NCBI RefSeq assembly: GCF_000429925.1
Contig: NZ_AUCU01000031.1
Span: 1-64,000 of the forward strand
Source: Desulfatirhabdium butyrativorans DSM 18734
GTDB taxonomy: Bacteria; Desulfobacterota; Desulfobacteria; Desulfobacterales; Desulfatirhabdiaceae
Reading direction: 5' to 3'
Length of the DNA: 64,000 bases
Shown here piece after piece: positions 59,199-64,000 of the stretch; the stretch's first letter is position 1, and every line of letters starts with the position of its first letter. The notes under the pieces are model-generated. The model did no database searches, was not told where the DNA came from, and saw nothing but the letters and a program-made list of their open reading frames with translations. The position numbers and the translations under genes are program-made.

Positions 59199-60437
59199 GT
59201 GAGCTCTATCCAAAAGCGTATGCCGAGCAAAGCGGCTGCACTCCGCATGGTCATCACCTTCATGATGGGGTTTTCCTGCGGGCTGCCCTTGCTGTTGACC
59301 CTGACCCTGCTGCAGGCATGGATGAAGGCGCTCGGCGTCGATTTGTCCCTGATCGGCCTCATGTCGCTCGTTGGCCTTCCCTACACCCTGAAGTTTCTGT
59401 GGGCCCCTTTTCTCGACCGGTACGTCCCCCCGTTTTTGGGCAGACGCAGGGGGTGGCTTCTGATGGCGCAGATTGGACTTGTCTTTGCCATCCTCATCCT
59501 GGGCTGGATCGACCCGGCCAGGCACGCCATGATGACTGCTGCTGCAGCCTTTGCCGTCAGCTTTCTCAGCGCTACCCAGGATATCGTTGTCGATGCTTAC
59601 AGAAGAGAGCATCTACCGGCCGAGGAACTGGGACTCGGCTCGGCCATGTACGTCAACGGTTATCGGCTGGCCATGCTCTTTTCCTCCGGGGGAGGCCTGA
59701 TCCTGGCCGATCATTTCTCCTTCCCCATTGTCTATACCATCATGGCCCTGTGCATGATCCCATGCGCGATCACAACGGTTCTTTCTCCCGAACCTGCAGC
59801 GGAGTGCGGTATTCCCCGAACCCTCCGGGAGGCGGTCATCGATCCCCTCCGGGACTTTTTTCAAAAGCCCCAGGCCATTCTGATCCTCTCGTTCATCCTG
59901 CTGTATAAAATCGGCGATACCATGGCCAATGCCATGACCATCCCATTTTATCTGGAGTTGGGCTTCAGCAAGACCGAAATCGGCGCAGTCGTCAAGCTCT
60001 TCGGGTTCTGGGCTACGATAGCAGGCAGCATGATCGGCGGATTGTGGATGCTCAGAATCGGAACCATGAAGGGTTTGTGGGTCTTCGGATTTTTCCAGGC
60101 CATCTCGACGGCGGGATTCAGTCTCCTGGCTTACATGGGTCGCATAACGGCCATGCTGGCGGGTGTCGTAGCCCTGGAAAATCTGACTGGCGGCATGGGA
60201 ACTGCGGCCTATTCGGCGTATATGGCCCAGATGACCAACAAACGGTTTACGGCGACCCAATACGCTTTGCTGAGCAGTCTGATGGGTATCCCGCGGGTGA
60301 TTGCATCCGCACCTACAGGATACCTTGCCCAGGTGACCGGCTGGACGGCGTTTTTCTTATGGTGTACGGCTGCCGCCGTCCCGGGACTTGTCGCATTGTA
60401 CTGGATCGAAAAAAGACCGCATGAATCCGTCGTCTGA
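59199..60437 (+). CDS. ampG: AmpG-like muropeptide permease (MFS)
   Basis: 412 residues with ~12 helices. The AmpG-type features are the opening helix MGFSCGLPLLLTLTLLQAW, YTLKFLWAPFLDRYVPPFLGRRRGW, and ATQDIVVDAYRREHL (all typical). It imports anhydro-muropeptides for cell-wall recycling. The start is GTG at 59199, with AGGA 7 bases upstream. A DUF1343 (NamZ-like) gene at 49900 may act on the same recycled material. The stop overlaps the next gene by 17 bases. Confidence 0.85.
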   Translation: MSSIQKRMPSKAAALRMVITFMMGFSCGLPLLLTLTLLQAWMKALGVDLSLIGLMSLVGLPYTLKFLWAPFLDRYVPPFLGRRRGWLLMAQIGLVFAILILGWIDPARHAMMTAAAAFAVSFLSATQDIVVDAYRREHLPAEELGLGSAMYVNGYRLAMLFSSGGGLILADHFSFPIVYTIMALCMIPCAITTVLSPEPAAECGIPRTLREAVIDPLRDFFQKPQAILILSFILLYKIGDTMANAMTIPFYLELGFSKTEIGAVVKLFGFWATIAGSMIGGLWMLRIGTMKGLWVFGFFQAISTAGFSLLAYMGRITAMLAGVVALENLTGGMGTAAYSAYMAQMTNKRFTATQYALLSSLMGIPRVIASAPTGYLAQVTGWTAFFLWCTAAAVPGLVALYWIEKRPHESVV

Positions 60438-61062
60438 ATCCCCTCTGCAGATGTCTTGCCGAAGATGCGGCACCTGCTGCAAAAAAGGCGGACCCAGTCT
60501 CCATCTGGAGGATCGGGAGCTTGTCCTGAGCGGTGTCCTGCCGCTTTCCTCACTGGTTACCATTCGGAAAGGCGAGTGGGTATACGATGGGAAAACGCAA
60601 ACCATCAGAGCCTCAGAGACCGAGTTTGTTCGGATACAGGGTACGGGGTCAGGCTGGCGATGTCTGTACTGGGATGAAGCTACCCGGAACTGCACCCTGT
60701 ATGCGGATCGCCCCATCGAGTGCCGGGCGCTGAAGTGCTGGGATACTCGGGAAATCGAGGCCATTTACGATCGGCCCCGATTGACAAGGGCGGAAATTCT
60801 GGAGGATGTTCCCGGATGGCTGGATCTGATCCGGACCCATGAAAAGCACTGCAGCATCGATCGATTGACGCGGCTTCTCCTTCAGTGCGGCAACCACCTC
60901 CCTGATGCAGGAATCGAGGAGCTGGTTGCCTTCGACGGGAACATGCGAAAGCTCACGGTGGAACGATCCGGGATATCCCCGGACATCCTGCCCTTTCTCT
61001 ATGGGAGGGCGCTTCGTGAAGTGATTGAACAAATCCGGGTTGCCAACAGAAGCCTCATATAG
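60421..61062 (+). CDS. YkgJ-type cysteine-cluster protein
   Basis: 213 residues. N-terminal CRRCGTCCKKGGPSLH and a middle CLYWDEATRNCTLYADRPIEC pattern (Cys cluster, with RPxxC) match the YkgJ/UPF0153 zinc- or iron-sulfur-binding family. Function unknown. It overlaps the AmpG-like gene, so the two share a transcript. An alternative start at 60451 would give a product that begins MSCRRCGTCC. Confidence 0.75.
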   Translation: MNPSSESPLQMSCRRCGTCCKKGGPSLHLEDRELVLSGVLPLSSLVTIRKGEWVYDGKTQTIRASETEFVRIQGTGSGWRCLYWDEATRNCTLYADRPIECRALKCWDTREIEAIYDRPRLTRAEILEDVPGWLDLIRTHEKHCSIDRLTRLLLQCGNHLPDAGIEELVAFDGNMRKLTVERSGISPDILPFLYGRALREVIEQIRVANRSLI

Positions 61063-61121
61063 TTCAAACACGGCACTCGCCGGTTTTGGAAGGCGTCCAG
61101 CCGAAATGATCCTTTTTTCGA

Positions 61122-61676
61122 TTATTTCCCCGGTTTTTTCTTTGTCGGGGCCAGTTCGTCCGGCAAACGGGAGATATCATCCGACAATACCCATACCCCA
61201 CCCTTGGCCTCACATGAGGCCCGATCCCTGGCAATGGGCATCCAGATGCCACCCTGAACCTGGCATGCGCCCGGCTCTGTTGCGTTGGCCCCCTGACAAA
61301 CCGAAAGATCTGCCCTCCCGTCGGGCCGGACACAGTATGCGCAGCGGTATGCTTCTCCGCGCATGATGGCATTTTCACCCGGGTTTACAAAAAGATGCGT
61401 AGCCCCTTTCATCGCAGCATGTTCCATCAAATCGCCCAGGGCATTGTGATAGGCGACGGAGCTGGAAAGACTCGAGGATTTTCCCGTAACGTTGGCGATA
61501 AACTCGCATTTTGCCTTGCAGTCTTCCATTTCCTCCGCAGCCAGCAGATGTACCTTGGCTGCAGGGGCCGATAATCGGTTGGCTGCACAGGAAACGATGC
61601 CACCCAGCGCCACCGGCGCCAGGAGCAGGAAAGTACACAATCGCAGAGCCCGATTGTTCCGATTCCATCGCTTCAT
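61122..61676 (-). CDS. Lipoprotein, DUF4156-like
   Basis: 184 residues. Lipoprotein signal with lipobox GGIVSCAAN. The middle (EMEDCKAKCEFIANVTG, then ALGDLMEHAAMKGATHLFVNP) resembles DUF4156, a family of small envelope lipoproteins. The C-terminal part has extra Cys pairs (CAYCVRPDG). ATG 61676 has GGAGGA in front. Nothing in the context points to a function. It is the end of the minus-strand set that includes the polysaccharide genes. Confidence 0.7.
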   Translation of the reverse strand: MKRWNRNNRALRLCTFLLLAPVALGGIVSCAANRLSAPAAKVHLLAAEEMEDCKAKCEFIANVTGKSSSLSSSVAYHNALGDLMEHAAMKGATHLFVNPGENAIMRGEAYRCAYCVRPDGRADLSVCQGANATEPGACQVQGGIWMPIARDRASCEAKGGVWVLSDDISRLPDELAPTKKKPGK

Positions 61677-61730
61677 CAAGTCTTCCTCCGGTTTGTTCTT
61701 CCGAAATGACGCCTCCGGAAAGGTGTTTTC

Positions 61731-62846
61731 TCAGGAAATCCTGGGAACCCTGCCAATCACGGGAAATTTTGTTACAGAGAGGATGTCTCGGGAATGCCGG
61801 ATCGGTGCTGCAAGATAGTCAAGCAGCAGACAAAGCCCGACTCCCAATCCCAAGCCTCCCACTACGCCCCCGATCAGGATTTTCTGTGTGGTTTTCTTGG
61901 ATGGTTCGCTTGCCGGGGCGGGATAACTCAGCACCTTGATGTTGCCGGTGATACCGGCTTCCTTCATGACAATCCCCATATAAATCTTGTCGAGGGTTTC
62001 ATAACGCTCTCGATAGGTATCTACTTTTTTCCGGAGCTTATCGAGTTGGAGCTGCAATTCCACATCTCCGGTTACCTGAACTTCCGCGGGGATCTGATAG
62101 GCCCGCTTGAATTCGATCAATTCGTTTTGCGCTTCCTGTAATTTTCTATACGCTTCGTTTTTCTGTTCTTCCGCGAAGACATGTTCGCCGGAAATCTCCC
62201 GTTTGTTTTCTTCGAGGTTGAGCGCGGTCCAGACATCCAGATAGGTTTTGACGAGCAGTGCCGCATTTTCGGGAACGACGGCCCTGGCAAAAATCCAGAT
62301 CATGCTTGTGTGTGGCCGGCTGTAAACGGTTACCCGTTCCTTGAGCTCCCGGACCATAATATCCTGATGCCGCTCCTGAGCTGCCATTGCAGGTTCCCTA
62401 CCGAGCAGTTTTTTGATGAATTCGAGACGCTTTTCACCGATAACCATTTTGAAGGCCCTTGCAATGCCGCCAATAATCTGATCGCGCAGGTTGAGCGGTG
62501 TCTCCAGATCTTTCTTGACCGAGGCGGGCAGAATTTTGACCACTTCGATCATGAACGAATCGCTCTGCAATTTGGCCTCTTCCGTACTGACATAGGCAGG
62601 CGAGGCCTTTTGGGGAATGACGTCTTCCTGGTTGACGCTGGAGGTGATTTTGGACCTGGGTCTTTCCAGAAGGATGGTGGCCTGAGAAATGTATTCCGGG
62701 TTGATCAACGTGACCAGTCCGATGGACAACAGGAGCCCGACAATCAGGCAGATCACCACAAGCATCCTTTTTTCGACTATGGGTTCGATATATTTGGCAT
62801 AGAGAAAACCAAAATCGATTCCTTGCTCTTGGCCTGTTTCAGCCAT
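61731..62846 (-). CDS. Wzz-type polysaccharide chain-length / export protein
   Basis: 371 residues. Two membrane helices flank a long periplasmic coiled-coil region: helix 1 at ~30-50 (MLVVICLIVGLLLSIGLVTL) and helix 2 at ~322-345 (KILIGGVVGGLGLGVGLCLL). The segment after helix 1 (NPEYISQATILLERPRSK) and a C-terminal coiled coil (ELQLQLDKLRKKVDTYRERY) are typical of Wzz/GumC polysaccharide co-polymerases. Lies 140 bases after the kinase-like gene (same strand), part of an exopolysaccharide cluster that runs past the window. Confidence 0.85.
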   Translation of the reverse strand: MAETGQEQGIDFGFLYAKYIEPIVEKRMLVVICLIVGLLLSIGLVTLINPEYISQATILLERPRSKITSSVNQEDVIPQKASPAYVSTEEAKLQSDSFMIEVVKILPASVKKDLETPLNLRDQIIGGIARAFKMVIGEKRLEFIKKLLGREPAMAAQERHQDIMVRELKERVTVYSRPHTSMIWIFARAVVPENAALLVKTYLDVWTALNLEENKREISGEHVFAEEQKNEAYRKLQEAQNELIEFKRAYQIPAEVQVTGDVELQLQLDKLRKKVDTYRERYETLDKIYMGIVMKEAGITGNIKVLSYPAPASEPSKKTTQKILIGGVVGGLGLGVGLCLLLDYLAAPIRHSRDILSVTKFPVIGRVPRIS

Positions 62847-62986
62847 GGGGCTACCTCGATACTTGTCTTTTATCGTGAAAATGCGAGCTCAGGGAAAAGG
62901 GATGGATGAAAACGTTTTGATTTTGTAGGAGCATCGTCTCTGTTGGCATTTTCATCTCCGGTGGCGGTGAAATCCGCCATGAGCAT
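62847..62986. repeat. TTTATCGTGAAAAT / TTTTCATCTCCGG repeat in the polysaccharide cluster
   Basis: The end TTTATCGTGAAAAT at 62870 and a GGCATTTTCATCTCCGGTGGCGG end at 62945 flank ~70 bases. Same family as 15203-15256. It separates the Wzz-like gene from the kinase-like gene. Confidence 0.55.
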
Positions 62987-64000
62987 TTATTGATTGTAAA
63001 CGATTCCGACAATGTTGCCACCATCCTGTGCAATCGCCTGCACCGTGTTCATGAGAGCGCTTCGCGAAGTATGCTTGTTTCGGGTCATGACCAGCACCAG
63101 ATCGCTCATTCGGCCCAGCAGAATGGGATCGACATTGTTCCGGTTCCTGACCATTACCGGCGAGGTATCCAGCAGCACCATATCGAATTCGTTTTTGACT
63201 TCCATCAGGAGGGATTCCAGAAACTCCTTGTTGAGAAAACGGGCCATATCTCTGACGGGAGAACCGGCCGTAATGAGCTTTAAATTCGGCAACTCGGTTT
63301 CCTTGACCGTATCCGACCAATGAACCGCACCCTGAGCGATTTCCCCAAAGCCGTTCGCAAGCGGACGGCCAAAGGCCACATGGAGCTGGGGGCTTCTCAT
63401 ATTCAGATCGAGCAGCAAAAGATTCAACTGGGTATAGGCTGCCGCATTCATACCGAGTACGGAAACCATGAAGGTATTGCCGGTATTGTCATAAGGGCTG
63501 GCCACCATGATGGCTTTGTGCGGTTGGTTGTCCAGCGTCGTGAGGATTTTTTCCCGGATGCGGTAGATTTCTGCGTAATTGAATGCCTGCTTGATCAGTT
63601 GTGCGGACAATGGAGGTCTGGCGCCATTTCCCATTGGCCTTGGAAGCAATCGGGACAAAAAACTGGTTTTCGGTTTAAAGGGTTTGGGGGGCTGAATTGC
63701 CACAACTGCAGGTTTTGCGGCGGCCGCTTCAGAAGGAGGCGACGCCTTGGCTTTTGGGTGATGGGCAGCAGTGTCGGGACGGCTTTCAGAAGCCGCTTCG
63801 GATTTCCTGAAAAAAAACCGTTTGAGCTTTTGGGAGAAGCCTTCCGCCGCTTCTGCCCGGGGCAGGGCCGCTTCAACCGGGCCTTTCGAAGCGGTTGGCG
63901 GATGAATATCGTTCAGACCTTCGAGATGTTCTTCCTCGATCGGATTGATTTCGACGATTTCAAGATAATCCTCCGGTTCAGAACTTCTGAAAGGCAGGGC
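62987..64000 (-). CDS. Tyrosine-kinase-like polysaccharide regulator (CpsD/BY-kinase fold), 5' end beyond the window
   Basis: Only the C-terminal 337 codons are visible. The frame is open without a stop from 62987 to the window edge at 64000, so the gene starts upstream. The last ~200 residues form a CpsD/CapB-like P-loop domain (LLLLDLNMRSPQLH as Walker A'-like and DMVLLDTSPVMV as Walker B). The phosphate loop reads SPYDNTGNTFMV where a functional one would have GKT/GKS: the lysine codon is AAT (Asn). The upstream ~100 residues are Pro/Ala/Lys-rich and probably a linker. It may be a pseudokinase or regulatory homologue. No C-terminal tyrosine cluster is present. Paired with the Wzz-like gene, as expected in exopolysaccharide loci. 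Confidence 0.8.
   Translation of the reverse strand, partial: ALPFRSSEPEDYLEIVEINPIEEEHLEGLNDIHPPTASKGPVEAALPRAEAAEGFSQKLKRFFFRKSEAASESRPDTAAHHPKAKASPPSEAAAAKPAVVAIQPPKPFKPKTSFLSRLLPRPMGNGARPPLSAQLIKQAFNYAEIYRIREKILTTLDNQPHKAIMVASPYDNTGNTFMVSVLGMNAAAYTQLNLLLLDLNMRSPQLHVAFGRPLANGFGEIAQGAVHWSDTVKETELPNLKLITAGSPVRDMARFLNKEFLESLLMEVKNEFDMVLLDTSPVMVRNRNNVDPILLGRMSDLVLVMTRNKHTSRSALMNTVQAIAQDGGNIVGIVYNQ

Noticed and set aside
63595-63876. 93-codon minus-strand frame near the right edge
   Set aside because: It overlaps in a different phase the kinase-like frame, which stays open to the window edge and has family motifs.

Overview
The window looks like chromosomal DNA of an anaerobic, sulfate-reducer-type member of the Desulfobacterota (former Deltaproteobacteria), probably Desulfobacterales-like. 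This is an inference from gene content: an octaheme cytochrome c with a membrane cytochrome b, an HdrC/HdrB-like iron-sulfur oxidoreductase, sigma-54 regulators with PAS domains, a DsrE-like protein, DUF3373, DUF5320 and DUF5752 proteins, and apparent use of selenocysteine. No rRNA, tRNA, CRISPR array or phage was recognised. The intergenic gaps are crowded with short dispersed repeats.

Layout. 0.4-9.0 kb: an octaheme cytochrome / cytochrome b / single-cysteine cytochrome / outer-membrane DUF3373 group on the minus strand. A divergent sigma-54 activator follows, with cysE and cysK directly downstream of it; a -24/-12 promoter lies between the two groups. 9.4-12.9 kb: E2 and E3 of a 2-oxoacid dehydrogenase plus two small proteins. 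13-17.4 kb: a cold-shock protein, a second sigma-54 activator, and divergent from it an HdrCB-like protein whose reading frame crosses an in-frame TGA. A SECIS-like hairpin follows that TGA, so it is read here as a selenoprotein. 17.4-24 kb: a CobW GTPase with a large extra N-terminal region, a Tat-exported metallo-beta-lactamase-fold protein with a polytopic membrane protein, and small metal-binding-type proteins. 24.3-28.9 kb: an ECF sigma / anti-sigma pair preceded by a tiny membrane protein that also reads through a TGA followed by a SECIS-like hairpin, then a STAS protein, a cyclic-nucleotide-binding-domain protein and an ABC transporter with a large insertion in its ATPase domain. 29-34 kb: kdsD, phosphofructokinase, a DsrE-like protein, glnS and a Cys homologue of a glutaredoxin-like selenoprotein family. 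34-41 kb: two trehalose routes (otsAB and a TreT-like glycosyltransferase) and an MscS channel. 41-49 kb: a ferredoxin-type protein, a cytidylate-kinase-like protein and a TetR/TolC/EmrA/EmrB efflux operon. 49-61 kb: rnhA, NamZ-like, a J-domain/RDD protein, a CheX-CheX-FliN fusion, rdgB, nitroreductase, GTP-type PEP carboxykinase, an AmpG-like transporter and a cysteine-cluster protein. 61-64 kb: a lipoprotein and the start of an exopolysaccharide cluster (Wzz-like protein, and a tyrosine-kinase-like protein cut by the window edge).

The strongest unusual signals are the two candidate selenocysteine genes. Next come two families of short non-autonomous inverted-repeat elements, several copies of which have perfect 6-bp target duplications, and the ABC transporter with a split ATPase domain. 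All positions were read by eye. No database search or structure prediction was run.
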